Below are positions 46,126 to 55,247 of a DNA stretch of 64,000 nt, piece after piece. Below the pieces are notes generated by a model. It saw nothing but the letters and a program-made list of their open reading frames with translations. It did not search any database and was not told the origin of the DNA. The position numbers and the translations under genes are program-made. The stretch is from Deltaproteobacteria bacterium. GTDB taxonomy: Bacteria; Desulfobacterota; DSM-4660; Desulfatiglandales; HGW-15. How positions within the stretch are numbered: the stretch's first letter is position 1; every line of letters begins with the position of its first letter. The stretch covers positions 18,703-82,702 of the forward strand of contig JAFGFM010000092.1 of assembly GCA_016931115.1 (NCBI GenBank), written 5' to 3'.

Positions 46126-47172
46126 TTATTGCTCCAGTAGTTTATATTTAGTCTGTCTTGCCTTCCACCTGTCACGTGCAAATTTCTGCATGTCACTGAA
46201 CACATCCTTTTCGTCTATTATCTCAAGGCCCAGCAGTGTTTCAATGATATCTTCCATTGTTACTATGCCTTCAATTCCTCCATACTCATCTACGATTAAT
46301 GACAACTGCTCTTTTTTCTGTAAAAGTGTCTCCCACACCCCAAACAGGTTCCTGGTGTCAGGTATGATTACTATTTCACGTTTTATATCCTTAAGCCTTA
46401 AATCATGGCTGCCTTCAGCCAGTTTTTCAAATACCTGCTCCCTGAATACATAGCCAGAGATGTTTTCAGTAAGCCCGGAATAAATGGGTATTCTGGAAAA
46501 TTTCAGGTAATCTTTTTGCATCAGAAACTCTTCCAGAGATAAATTTTCATCAGCAGTCACAAGCACCACCCTGGGGGTCATGATATTGGTTACCTTCACA
46601 TTCTTGAGCTTGAGTATATTCTGTATTATTTTATGTTCCCTCTCATGGACAATGCCCTCTTCAACCCCTATGCCTGCAAGGGCGGATATCTCTTCCCTGC
46701 TGGTTGTTCTCTCAGGGCTGCTTCCTGAAAATGCCTTTGTGATAAATAATGACATGTATACCAGTGGATAGGTCATAATAACCATGCATCTGATTACCTG
46801 TGATGAAACCATAGCCAGCTCGCGCCAGAATCGTGCGCCGATGGACTTGGGGATAATCTCTGAAAATATGAGTATCAGTATGGTCATTGTTGCAGAGATA
46901 ATCCCGAAATAGACTTCGCCAAAAATCTTTATTGACTGTGCTCCCACACCTGCTGCCCCTATTGTATTGGCAATGGTATTCAAAGAGAGGATTGCTGATA
47001 GGGGCCTGTTAATATTTTCCTTTAACACTAATAATCTTTCAGCCCATGACTTTCCCTGCTCTTTTTGGGAAATCAGGAATGACTGGGGGATAGAAAGCAG
47101 GACCGCCTCCATTATTGAACAAAGGAATGAAATAAATAATGCCATAAACAAGAATAAAAATAGTAATATCAT
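46126..47172 (-). CDS. CNNM/CorC-type transporter (DUF21 + CBS pair)
   Basis: 348-residue protein with an N-terminal DUF21 (CNNM) membrane domain of three to four helices (residues 1-160, start MILLFLFLFMALFISFLCS). Two CBS domains follow (IMTPRVVLVTADENLSLEEFL and LSLIVDEYGGIEGIVTMEDIIETLLG). It lacks a clear CorC_HlyC C-terminal domain, ending shortly after the second CBS. Family members export or control Mg2+ or Co2+. The gene stands alone. The annotation as a 'haemolysin' in older literature is not supported by sequence. Confidence 0.88.
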   Translation of the reverse strand: MILLFLFLFMALFISFLCSIMEAVLLSIPQSFLISQKEQGKSWAERLLVLKENINRPLSAILSLNTIANTIGAAGVGAQSIKIFGEVYFGIISATMTILILIFSEIIPKSIGARFWRELAMVSSQVIRCMVIMTYPLVYMSLFITKAFSGSSPERTTSREEISALAGIGVEEGIVHEREHKIIQNILKLKNVKVTNIMTPRVVLVTADENLSLEEFLMQKDYLKFSRIPIYSGLTENISGYVFREQVFEKLAEGSHDLRLKDIKREIVIIPDTRNLFGVWETLLQKKEQLSLIVDEYGGIEGIVTMEDIIETLLGLEIIDEKDVFSDMQKFARDRWKARQTKYKLLEQ

Positions 47173-47364
47173 ATTTTCCTGTTATAAAAAATTAATTAAA
47201 AAAGTGGTAAAGGTGTTTAAATATTAATCTGAGTTATGTTAATATCAAAAGCAACTGTTGAAGGCAAGAGGCTTCGCCTTAATCATATTAATACTGAGAT
47301 ATAAAATATATATGAAATCGGTTTTTATTTTTTACAATATGTTGGATAGAAAAGGAGAGCATTT

Positions 47365-48150
47365 ATGGGAAAGAGTGTGAAAATCATGCCCTGTCTGGAT
47401 ATGCAGAACGGGCGCGTTGTAAAGGGTGTTCATTTTGTTGATATAAAGGATGCCGGTGACCCGGTTGAGTGCGCACGTGCCTATTGTGAGTCTGGCGCTG
47501 ATGAGCTGGGCATGCTTGATATCACAGCAACTGTTGAGGGAAGGATGACCATGATCGAGGTTGTAAAACGTGTCGCAAAGGTCACCACAGTGCCATTTAC
47601 TGTAGGCGGGGGAATATCAGATGTAAAATCCGCTGGTCTTGTGCTTGAGGCAGGGGCAAATAAGGTATCAGTCAGCAGTGCTGCCTTCAGAAGACCTGAA
47701 GTCATCAGCGAGATGATAAAGAGATTCGGGCCTGAAAAGATAACCGTAGCCATTGATGTTGATAAAAACCCTCAAATGCCATCAGGGTACGAGGTTTATA
47801 TTGATGGGGGACGTACTGCGACCGGTGCTGATGCGGTTGAATGGGCAAAACGTGTTGATGGTTATGGCGTGCCGGTAATTCTGCCTACAAGCAAGGCAGG
47901 CGATGGTGTCAGGACAGGTTATGATCTCCCTGTGATCAGGCTTATTAAAGGTGCGGTCTCAGCAGAGGTTGTTGCATCAGGCGGGGCAGGGGAGTTAAAC
48001 CATTTTTATGAGGCCGCAGAGGCAGGGGCAACCATACTCCTTGCTGCATCTGTATTCCATTTCGGTATAATAGGGATAAAAGAGCTGAAGGAATATCTCC
48101 ATAGCAGGGGCATTTCTGTGAAATTGAATAATATAGGAATAGGTAAATGA
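47365..48150 (+). CDS. hisF: HisF-like imidazole glycerol phosphate synthase subunit
   Basis: 261-residue (beta/alpha)8 cyclase subunit of IGP synthase, which joins PRFAR and ammonia from HisH to give IGP and AICAR. The start IMPCLDMQNGRVVKG has the catalytic Asp12 and Lys20. The second catalytic Asp is residue 131 (TVAIDVD). The phosphate-binding loops TVGGGIS, VVASGGAGEL and LAASVFHFG are present. The usual LLTSMDRDGT loop reads ILPTSKAGDGV here, a departure from the family norm. It is not next to other his genes. GGAGA precedes the ATG. A true HisF is likely; a diverged paralogue is possible. Confidence 0.85.
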   Translation: MGKSVKIMPCLDMQNGRVVKGVHFVDIKDAGDPVECARAYCESGADELGMLDITATVEGRMTMIEVVKRVAKVTTVPFTVGGGISDVKSAGLVLEAGANKVSVSSAAFRRPEVISEMIKRFGPEKITVAIDVDKNPQMPSGYEVYIDGGRTATGADAVEWAKRVDGYGVPVILPTSKAGDGVRTGYDLPVIRLIKGAVSAEVVASGGAGELNHFYEAAEAGATILLAASVFHFGIIGIKELKEYLHSRGISVKLNNIGIGK

Positions 48151-48176
48151 AGCCCTGAAAGATAAACCCTTATGAT

Positions 48177-48203
48177 GGTACTGCCTTGATTATGGGCAGT
48201 ACC
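48177..48203. terminator. Terminator between hisF and the P-type ATPase
   Basis: GGTACTGCC and GGCAGTACC form a perfect 9-bp stem around a 9-nt loop, followed on the plus strand by GGTTTTATCTCTTTTT. It lies between convergent genes and probably serves hisF. It could stop transcription from both directions. Confidence 0.8.
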
Positions 48204-48207
48204 GGTT

Positions 48208-50850
48208 TTATCTCTTTTTAGAAAATAATTTTGACAGCTCCCTGAAAATAAGGGGTATCAGACCTGCGACGATTATTATCATCCATGCAAACATATCCGG
48301 CATAGTAAGTCTGAAGGCAGTTTTAAGTGGTGGGATAGTCAGTATGGCTACCTGAAGCAATATGGCGATAGCTATTGCCCCGAGCAGATACCTGTTGGAC
48401 AGGATACCTGTTGTGAATATGGTTTTTACGTTATGCCTGAATGACAATGTATAAAACAACTGGCTGAAGATAATGGACAGAAATGCCATTGTCCTTGCAT
48501 ATTCCAGCACATAAGAGGGTGCAGAGTGGTCAAAGGGGCTGTACCCGTGAATATAATATCCATACCAGAAGGTAAGAACAGTGATAATGCCTATAGTAAG
48601 CCCTCCTGATATAACATTAAAGCCTGCCCTGCCTGAAAAGAATCCCTCGTCAGGATTTCTTGGCCTTTCCTTCATTACATCAGGATCAGAGGGGTCCATG
48701 CCAAGTGCAACAGCGGGAAGGGAGTCAGTCAAAAGATTTATCCAGAGTATCTGGGTGGCAAGAAGCGGTGCCTCCCACCCGGCTGTTACAGCCACAAACA
48801 TGGCTATGACTTCACCAAGGTTGCTGGATAGTAAAAATATTATTGATTTTTTTATGTTGTTATAGATATTGCGGCCCTGTTCAACTGCCCTGACTATGGT
48901 TGCAAAATTGTCATCAGTAAGGATCATATCAGAGGCATTTTTTGCCACATCCGTGCCCGTGATGCCCATAGCCACACCGATATCAGCGGCCTTGAGTGAC
49001 GGAGCATCATTTACACCATCGCCTGTCATGGAGACGATTTTTCCCTTTGCCTTGAGGGCATGTACAATCTTTACCTTGTGCTCAGGGGAAACCCTTGCAA
49101 AGACACGATAGTCAAGTATCTTTTCCTTTAACTCCATGTCACCCGCATCATCAATCTCACTACCTGTTATTACCTGATCAGGGTGATTCGCAATGCCAAG
49201 TGATTCTGCAATGGCAAATGCCGTGTTTCTGTGATCCCCTGTGATCATTACAGTTATGATACCCGCTTCAGCCGCCTGTTTTACAGAATCTTTGACCTCG
49301 TTTCTAGGAGGATCTATCATGCCGATAATCCCTGTAAGGACAAGCTTGCTTTCCATGTCAGAGGGTGAAATTACAGCGTCTACCTCTCTATAGGCTGCGC
49401 CGAGGGTGCGTAATGCCTCACGGGACATGCTCTCCATCGCCTCTCTGAACCTGTTTTTATGCCCCTCTGTTATCGGTATTGGTTTCCCGCCAACAAGCAC
49501 GCGGGTACAAAGGTTTAAGAGGTTATCTATTGCGCCCTTTGTATTGACCACAAGCCTCCCCTCATTCTGAGTGAGGGTAGACATAAGCTTACGGCCAGAA
49601 TCAAATGCATACTCTGATATACGCTGATTGGATGCATTCAATTTTTTTCTGTCAATGCCGAGTTTATCCCCGAATTGCAGGAGCGCTGTCTCTGTCGGGT
49701 CGCCTGTGCCCTTGCCATCTTCATATGTTGCGTCACTGCAAAGGATCATGACCTCTGCCAGTCTTTTTGCATCAATATCGGTGGGTCTCATATCTTCAGT
49801 AACAGTGACAGCATCCGTGTTAATGGCAAAATATTTTACCACGGTCATTCTGTTCTGTGTGAGAGTGCCTGTTTTATCCGAACAGATAATATTGACCGAA
49901 CCCAGGGTCTCAACAGCAGGCAGGCGCCTGATAATGGCATTTCTTTTTGACATGCCTGTAACGCCTATGGAGAGCACAACAGCGACAATGGCTGCCAGCC
50001 CTTCTGGGATTGCGGCAACAGCAAGTGACACTGATACCAGGAACATCTCAACAAGATCACGGCCCTGAAAAAAGGAAACTGCAAAAATAAAAAGACAGAT
50101 ACCTATTGCGGATTTTCCAAGGGTCTTTCCAAGCCGGCTCAGCCGTATCTCAAGGGGTGTTTTGTTTTCCTTTTCTCCCTCAATAAGACCGGCAATTTTA
50201 CCGACCTCTGTATTCATACCTGTAGCTGTAACAACGCCTTCACCACGCCCGGATGTGACTATCGATGACATGTAGGCCATGTTTTCACGATCACCAACAG
50301 GGGTTTTGGGATCAAGAATCATGTGTGCCTCTTTTTCAGATGCCATTGACTCGCCTGTCAGAAGAGACTCCTCTATGCGGATGGCAGCAGTATTGATGAG
50401 GCGGATATCGGCAGAGACAAATCTCCCTGCATCCAGTATAAGTATATCACCGGGCACAACCAGTTCCGCGTCTATCTCTATGATCTTACCATCCCTTTTT
50501 ACCAGGGATCTTGGTGAGGAGATCTTTTTTAAGGCCTCTATGGCATTGCCTGCCTTTATCTCCTGAAAAACACCCAGCGCTGCATTAAGGATGATAACTG
50601 CCATGATAATAATTGAATCGACATATTCACCAAGGGTAAGCGTGATTACTACCGCAGCAAAAAGGATATATATAAGCCAGTCATTCAGCTGGGCCAGGAA
50701 GAGCTGGAAAGCCCCCTTTTTCTTTTGGGCTGTGAGTCTGTTATACCCGTATTTGCTGAGTCTCGCCTTTGCTTCATCTCCGGTAAGCCCTGTTTCCAGG
50801 TTTGTATTCAGCTCATTCAATATTTCTTCAATAGTTTTTGTGTGTGGCAT
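48208..50850 (-). CDS. Ca2+-type P-type ATPase (SERCA-like)
   Basis: 880-residue P2A-type cation pump. The phosphorylation site DKTGTLTQNR is near residue 324, the TGES-type actuator loop is LLTGES, and the hinge is TGDGVNDAPSLK. Ion-site residues of both Ca2+ sites are recognisable: Glu in AAIPEGLAA (helix 4), SSNLGE (Asn and Glu, helix 5), and INLLTDSLPAVALG (Asn, Thr, Asp, helix 6). The N-terminal domain TIEEILNELNTNLETGLTGDEAKARLSKYGYN is a typical cation-ATPase N-domain. Ca2+ export is likely, though related pumps carry Na+ or Mn2+. The start overlaps the leader of the preceding protease gene by a few bases. Confidence 0.92.
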   Translation of the reverse strand: MPHTKTIEEILNELNTNLETGLTGDEAKARLSKYGYNRLTAQKKKGAFQLFLAQLNDWLIYILFAAVVITLTLGEYVDSIIIMAVIILNAALGVFQEIKAGNAIEALKKISSPRSLVKRDGKIIEIDAELVVPGDILILDAGRFVSADIRLINTAAIRIEESLLTGESMASEKEAHMILDPKTPVGDRENMAYMSSIVTSGRGEGVVTATGMNTEVGKIAGLIEGEKENKTPLEIRLSRLGKTLGKSAIGICLFIFAVSFFQGRDLVEMFLVSVSLAVAAIPEGLAAIVAVVLSIGVTGMSKRNAIIRRLPAVETLGSVNIICSDKTGTLTQNRMTVVKYFAINTDAVTVTEDMRPTDIDAKRLAEVMILCSDATYEDGKGTGDPTETALLQFGDKLGIDRKKLNASNQRISEYAFDSGRKLMSTLTQNEGRLVVNTKGAIDNLLNLCTRVLVGGKPIPITEGHKNRFREAMESMSREALRTLGAAYREVDAVISPSDMESKLVLTGIIGMIDPPRNEVKDSVKQAAEAGIITVMITGDHRNTAFAIAESLGIANHPDQVITGSEIDDAGDMELKEKILDYRVFARVSPEHKVKIVHALKAKGKIVSMTGDGVNDAPSLKAADIGVAMGITGTDVAKNASDMILTDDNFATIVRAVEQGRNIYNNIKKSIIFLLSSNLGEVIAMFVAVTAGWEAPLLATQILWINLLTDSLPAVALGMDPSDPDVMKERPRNPDEGFFSGRAGFNVISGGLTIGIITVLTFWYGYYIHGYSPFDHSAPSYVLEYARTMAFLSIIFSQLFYTLSFRHNVKTIFTTGILSNRYLLGAIAIAILLQVAILTIPPLKTAFRLTMPDMFAWMIIIVAGLIPLIFRELSKLFSKKR

Positions 50851-50854
50851 TTAT

Positions 50855-51661
50855 TTAATCTTTTGTATATCCCCTGTATTCATTTAAGATGTACTCTGAT
50901 GGCACCGCAAAACCAATACCTGATACAGGCACCCCATCATTTGAAAGCAGTTTCCAGCTTACAGCGCCCACTACTTTGCCATCTTTATCTATGAGGGGCC
51001 CTCCGCTGTTTCCGGGGTTAACAGGGGCTGAAAACTGAACAGCCCGAATCTCTGATGGCATCTGTTTTCTAACGCCAGTAAACAGACCGTCTGTTATTGT
51101 TGACTGAAGCCCGGCTGAACTTCCGACCGCGTAAACCCTGTCGCCAGCCTCCATTGTAAGGGGGTCTCTGAATCTTAAATATGGAACCTTTTGATGTGTT
51201 GTTACCAGGATCAGGGCCAGATCATATCTGTTACTCTTTGAGATTACGCCTATGGGAAACTCTTCCTGGTTGTTAAGTATGGCAGTATGTTGCCCGTTCG
51301 CCTCGATGACATGCTTGCATGTAATAGCATACCCATCCGGTGATATAAAAAACCCTGTCCCTATATTCTGACTACCCTTTATGGTGAAGGTGCTCTTGAT
51401 AGTGTTTTCAATGGGGTTCTTTTCATCTGCCCCAGGCCTTTCAGAGGATAACAGCACAACACAATCTTTCGGTGCCTCATTCTCCTTTTCATGGATAATA
51501 TCAGGGCTGGAGTCATTACCATCAGGTGTCCGGTCTGAAAAATGCACAACCCCCTCCTTATCGACCCATTTATATGTCTCACCGGCATTAATACAGGTTA
51601 TGCCTGTAATAAATATTATGCCAAGGGTTGGCGGTATTATCCTTTTTATAAAATGAATCAT
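50855..51661 (-). CDS. Exported trypsin-like serine protease with DUF4124 domain
   Basis: 268-residue protein with a signal peptide (LGIIFITGITCINA), a small DUF4124 domain (GETYKWVDKEGVVHFSDRTPDG, residues 27-48) and a trypsin-like domain. The catalytic triad is in place: His117 (CKHVIE), Asp147 (RYDLALI), Ser219 (GNSGGPL). No PDZ domain follows. It belongs to the degradosome-independent S1C/HtrA-like periplasmic proteases. It lies directly downstream of mlaC with 24 nt between and ends 4 nt before the P-type ATPase gene, so it may be co-transcribed with the Mla operon. Confidence 0.87.
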   Translation of the reverse strand: MIHFIKRIIPPTLGIIFITGITCINAGETYKWVDKEGVVHFSDRTPDGNDSSPDIIHEKENEAPKDCVVLLSSERPGADEKNPIENTIKSTFTIKGSQNIGTGFFISPDGYAITCKHVIEANGQHTAILNNQEEFPIGVISKSNRYDLALILVTTHQKVPYLRFRDPLTMEAGDRVYAVGSSAGLQSTITDGLFTGVRKQMPSEIRAVQFSAPVNPGNSGGPLIDKDGKVVGAVSWKLLSNDGVPVSGIGFAVPSEYILNEYRGYTKD

Positions 51662-51685
51662 GGTTGATAAAGATAACCTGCCGGC

Positions 51686-52282
51686 CTATTTAAGTTTTTC
51701 CTTTAGCATGGCTATAAGCCCTTCAGGTCTTTCCTTAAGCAGTATCTCGCTGAACTGGGTCCTGTAGTTTTTTAACAGGCTGACCCCCTCGATTTTTACA
51801 TCATATATTCGCCAGATAGTGCCTTGCTTTTGCAGGCTGTAATAAACAGGGGTCTTTACCCCCTTGCGTATAAGATTGGTCATTACAACAGCCTTTGTAT
51901 TGGATAAAAGCTCTTCACCGGTATACTCAACCTGCTCATCTGAAAAACCTGACTGTATCTTATCAAGGTAGGTATTACCCAGGAACTGCCCGAACAAACC
52001 TGCAAATTCTTCCTGCTGCACCGGAGTAAAGGCCTGCCAGTTTCTGGCAAGTGTAAGCCTGGCCATTCCATTAAAATCAAATGCCTCTTCAATGATGCTA
52101 TAGAGGATATCATGCTGTTCAGTTTTTTTTGCCTGATCAGAATAGGCAGGGTCATTTAGTACGCTGAAGACCCGATTAACCTTTTCCTTTAAGATATCAA
52201 ATGGTTCAGATGCGTGCGCAGTGTATATGCAGGTTATAAGGATAAAAATGCAGAATATAATGTTAACTCTTTTCATGTTCAT
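51686..52282 (-). CDS. mlaC: MlaC-type periplasmic phospholipid carrier
   Basis: 198-residue MlaC/Ttg2D family protein. It has a signal peptide (IIFCIFILITCIYTAHA) and the family core LTLARNWQAFTPVQQEEFAGLFGQFLGNTYLDKI. The C-terminal WRIYDVKIEGVSLLKNYRTQF is also characteristic. It carries phospholipid between the outer-membrane complex and the inner-membrane MlaFED. It is the fourth gene of mlaEFDC, 20 nt after mlaD. No MlaA or MlaB is present in the window. Confidence 0.92.
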   Translation of the reverse strand: MNMKRVNIIFCIFILITCIYTAHASEPFDILKEKVNRVFSVLNDPAYSDQAKKTEQHDILYSIIEEAFDFNGMARLTLARNWQAFTPVQQEEFAGLFGQFLGNTYLDKIQSGFSDEQVEYTGEELLSNTKAVVMTNLIRKGVKTPVYYSLQKQGTIWRIYDVKIEGVSLLKNYRTQFSEILLKERPEGLIAMLKEKLK

Positions 52283-52302
52283 CTCCGGTGGTTTAGTATA
52301 AT

Positions 52303-52752
52303 TTATTTTGCATCACCAAACAGATATTTGCTGATCAGGTCTTCAAGATCAACAGCCGATTCTGTTTCAAGTATCATATCTCCCGGCTTTAAGATTGCAT
52401 CGGAACCTCCGGGTGAAATCATAATATATTTATCACCGATAAGCCCTGCTGTCTTTATGGAGGCTATTGTATCCTCATCAAGCTGAACATCATTTTTTAT
52501 ATTCAGTATTACATTAGCGAGTTTTTTCTCGTGATCCAGTGATATAGCGGCTATATTGCCTATCTGTACCCCTGCCATCTCTACTGAAGAGCCGGCCTTA
52601 AGACCTGAAACAGACTGAAATCGGGCACGCAGCTGGTAATGGTCAGACCTTATCAGGTCCAGATTTCCTAAGTGTATGGTCAGGTAACCGACACAGATAA
52701 TCCCAATGAACATGAAAATTCCGACTGAAGTCTCAATAGATGATTTTTTCAT
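52303..52752 (-). CDS. mlaD: MCE-domain protein MlaD
   Basis: 149-residue MlaD. One N-terminal helix (TSVGIFMFIGIICVGYLTIHLG) is followed by the MCE domain (LRARFQSVSGLKAGSSVEMAGVQIGNIAAI) and the ISPGGSD stretch. It forms the hexameric ring on the periplasmic side of MlaFE. The GTG/ATG start abuts the mlaF stop, overlapping it by one base. Length is normal for the short Mla type. Confidence 0.92.
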   Translation of the reverse strand: MKKSSIETSVGIFMFIGIICVGYLTIHLGNLDLIRSDHYQLRARFQSVSGLKAGSSVEMAGVQIGNIAAISLDHEKKLANVILNIKNDVQLDEDTIASIKTAGLIGDKYIMISPGGSDAILKPGDMILETESAVDLEDLISKYLFGDAK

Positions 52753-53972
52753 TATTCCTCCATATTTTTAAAAAAGCAGGCATCTTCCAGGCTTGATTCT
52801 GCTTCCCTTATCATATTCTCAAATTGCAGGTCTCTTTTAGCCTCTGCAAAACCTACATTGATTGAACATTCAAGGGATGATTCATTCAATATCTCTTTTA
52901 TCCTTGTTTTTGCCAGTAATTTTGAGAGTTTGCTGCAAGTCTGACGTGCCTGTTCAAGATTTGTATCAGGCAGTATTGCGATTATATTGTTAAGGTTGTA
53001 CCTGAAGCATATATCTGTAAACCTTAAGTGGGGCCTGAGTTCGGCTGAAAAGCTCCGGAGCAGTTCCTGTCCCACCATGTGGCCTGCCTTTTCATGTATC
53101 TGGTCGAGCTCCCTTATCCTGAAAAGTATTATCGAAAATACATAATTGTGTCTATTGAACCTGGCCAGCTCCTGCAAGAATCTTTCTTCACCCCTTGGCT
53201 GCGGCAAAAGCCCTGTAAGGGAGTCATGGCGGCTTTCAAGACCGTTCACAAACTGGGTTACAACCGGGATGGTTGTATCCTTTAGGGCTTCAACAGGTCC
53301 CTGAAAGATTATCCCCCCCTCATGGAGCATTATAAGCTTCTGTGAGATATAGAAGATTTCAGGGATCTCATGGCTGACAATAATGGCTGTAAACCCGAGC
53401 TTCTGCTGGTATTCTGAGATCATGCTGTGTACTGCGTTTCTTCTTATCGGATCAAGTCCTGTAGTAGGCTCGTCAAACAGTACAATTTCAGGGTCTGTTA
53501 CAAGTGACCTTGCAAGTGCAACCCTTTTTTTCATTCCGCCTGAAAGTTCTGAAGGGTATTTATGGGCCATTGACCCGATATCAAGCTGGTTCATCTTATC
53601 CATTACTACCCTCTGGATAGTCTCTTTTGAGAGCCTGTTTTTTTCCCTGAGCGGAAGCGAGATGTTTTCATGGACTGTCATGGAGTCAAAAAGTGCTGTG
53701 CCCTGGAACATATAGCTGAATCTCTTTTTAATCTCTCCTTTTTCCCTGCGTGACAATCCTGATATGTTACGCCCATCTATAAGGATATCACCTGAATCGG
53801 GAGAGATCAGACCTATTATATGTTTGAGCAGTACTGATTTGCCAACACCGCTCATGCCTATTATTGTGGTTATTTCACCCCTGTTAATTGTAAGATTAAC
53901 CTTATCAAGCACAACCTGGCTGCCAAAACTTTTAGAAACATTTCTTAATTCTATAAGAGCGTGGTTATCCAT
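52752..53972 (-). CDS. mlaF: MlaF ATPase fused to a degenerate GGDEF domain
   Basis: 406-residue protein. Residues 1-245 are a complete MlaF ABC ATPase: Walker A GMSGVGKS at 39-46, signature LSGGMKKR at 143-150, Walker B IVLFDEP at 163-169, and H-switch His201. The C-terminal part, 249-406, follows the GGDEF-domain pattern: HDSLTGL at 249-255, then a FRIRELDQIHEKAGHMVGQELL-type helix and FRYNLNNIIAILPD at 323-336. In an aligned GGDEF domain the five residues after R-Y would be GGDEF; here they read NLNNI, so diguanylate cyclase activity is not expected. Normal MlaF ends near residue 270. The tail may be a regulatory or dimerising domain. Confidence 0.9.
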   Translation of the reverse strand: MDNHALIELRNVSKSFGSQVVLDKVNLTINRGEITTIIGMSGVGKSVLLKHIIGLISPDSGDILIDGRNISGLSRREKGEIKKRFSYMFQGTALFDSMTVHENISLPLREKNRLSKETIQRVVMDKMNQLDIGSMAHKYPSELSGGMKKRVALARSLVTDPEIVLFDEPTTGLDPIRRNAVHSMISEYQQKLGFTAIIVSHEIPEIFYISQKLIMLHEGGIIFQGPVEALKDTTIPVVTQFVNGLESRHDSLTGLLPQPRGEERFLQELARFNRHNYVFSIILFRIRELDQIHEKAGHMVGQELLRSFSAELRPHLRFTDICFRYNLNNIIAILPDTNLEQARQTCSKLSKLLAKTRIKEILNESSLECSINVGFAEAKRDLQFENMIREAESSLEDACFFKNMEE

Positions 53973-53999
53973 ATTCCATTTTATCCTTCAGGTGCCTTT

Positions 54000-54803
54000 T
54001 TACAGCAGTAATGATGTCATCACATAATCAGAAACAAGGACAAGGACACATGAGATAACAACCGCTGAAGTGGTTGCAAACCCCACCCCCTTTGCCCCGT
54101 GCCCCTCTTTTCTGGTATGGGTATAATAACCCTGGTAGCAGCATATTGTTGCTACAATGAGGGAGAATACGATGGATTTTATACCGCATCCAATAAGATC
54201 ATCCATGGATATCCCTGATTCAACCCTTGAAAAATAAACCCCCTTATTCAACCCCAGTAGAATGGAACCTGTAAGATACCCTCCCCATATACCGATAACA
54301 TTGAACATGGCAGTAAGCAGGGGAAATGATATCAGGGAGGCAGCGATCCTGGGACTAACCAGAAACCTGATCGGGTCAATATCCATGGTATCAAGGGCAT
54401 CTATCTGCTCGGAGATCCTCATTATGCCTATCTCCGCGGCAATGGCTGACCCGGCCCGCCCTATAATCATAATCGCTGTAAGAACCGGCCCAAGCTCGCG
54501 GATAAGAGAGAGTGCAACAGCCGCACCTAGGAGCCCCTCTGAACCAAATTTGGAGAGGGTATAATATCCCTGGAGCCCAAGCACCATACCTGTAAATGCC
54601 CCTGTCAGGCAGATGACAAATACTGATTTAAGGCCTATAAAATATATTTGCTGCATAATCTTTGAAAATTGAAAGGGAATTGTAAAAATACTGTAGAAAC
54701 CCCTGAAAAAGAAACTGCCACTTCTTCCCATCTCCTGGATAATAAATATGGTATATTTCCCAAGGTTGTTAAAAGGCAGTATAACAGATTTTGTATCTAT
54801 CAT
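54000..54803 (-). CDS. mlaE: MlaE permease
   Basis: 267-residue permease of the Mla retrograde phospholipid transporter. The family stretches GLQGYYTLSKFGSEGLLGAAVALSLIRELGPVLTAIMIIGRAGSAIAAEIG and MRISEQIDALDTMDIDP are present in order (given here only by type). Five to six helices are apparent. It is the first gene of mlaEFDC and ends 28 nt before mlaF. No strong Shine-Dalgarno sequence is visible at the ATG at 54803. It partners MlaF and MlaD. Confidence 0.93.
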   Translation of the reverse strand: MIDTKSVILPFNNLGKYTIFIIQEMGRSGSFFFRGFYSIFTIPFQFSKIMQQIYFIGLKSVFVICLTGAFTGMVLGLQGYYTLSKFGSEGLLGAAVALSLIRELGPVLTAIMIIGRAGSAIAAEIGIMRISEQIDALDTMDIDPIRFLVSPRIAASLISFPLLTAMFNVIGIWGGYLTGSILLGLNKGVYFSRVESGISMDDLIGCGIKSIVFSLIVATICCYQGYYTHTRKEGHGAKGVGFATTSAVVISCVLVLVSDYVMTSLLL

Positions 54804-55086
54804 CGTTTATATATCCCTGTCGGAAAGTATAAATTATTACGCTGAAATAATTTTCAGTTAAAATTAATCAACCCTTGTGGTTGTCTGAAATTAGAATAGA
54901 ATATATAGCAAACCATATTATAATAATCAAATTTATAAAATGGCCGTCTTAAAAGTGAAAATAACTTTAAATCAATTAGAGAAATGCACAATAAGTACGT
55001 CTGGATAAGTTATATTGGTCTATGTTTAGTGGTTACTCTATTATAGATGTTAAAAATAATTAAAACCTATTGCATTTTATTTCTTC

Positions 55087-55115
55087 TTGACCTAAATATG
55101 ATCACATCATATAAT
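55087..55115 (+). promoter_or_regulatory. Sigma-70-type promoter of the V-type ATPase operon
   Basis: TTGACC (55087-55092) and TATAAT (55110-55115) are spaced by exactly 17 nt. Transcription should begin near 55122, leaving a leader of about 125 nt before the first gene. The upstream part of the region (54804-55086) is AT-rich and shows no other feature. Confidence 0.85.
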
Positions 55116-55247
55116 CCACTAAAATTTATAAAATTTAATTATTGCAGGGAGAACTAAAAAGAGTATTACCAGGAGAAAAGCTTTATTCCTAAAAACTTCC
55201 CGGACAGGATTCGCAAGTCCATACCGGGTTAAATGGGAGGATTTCTG

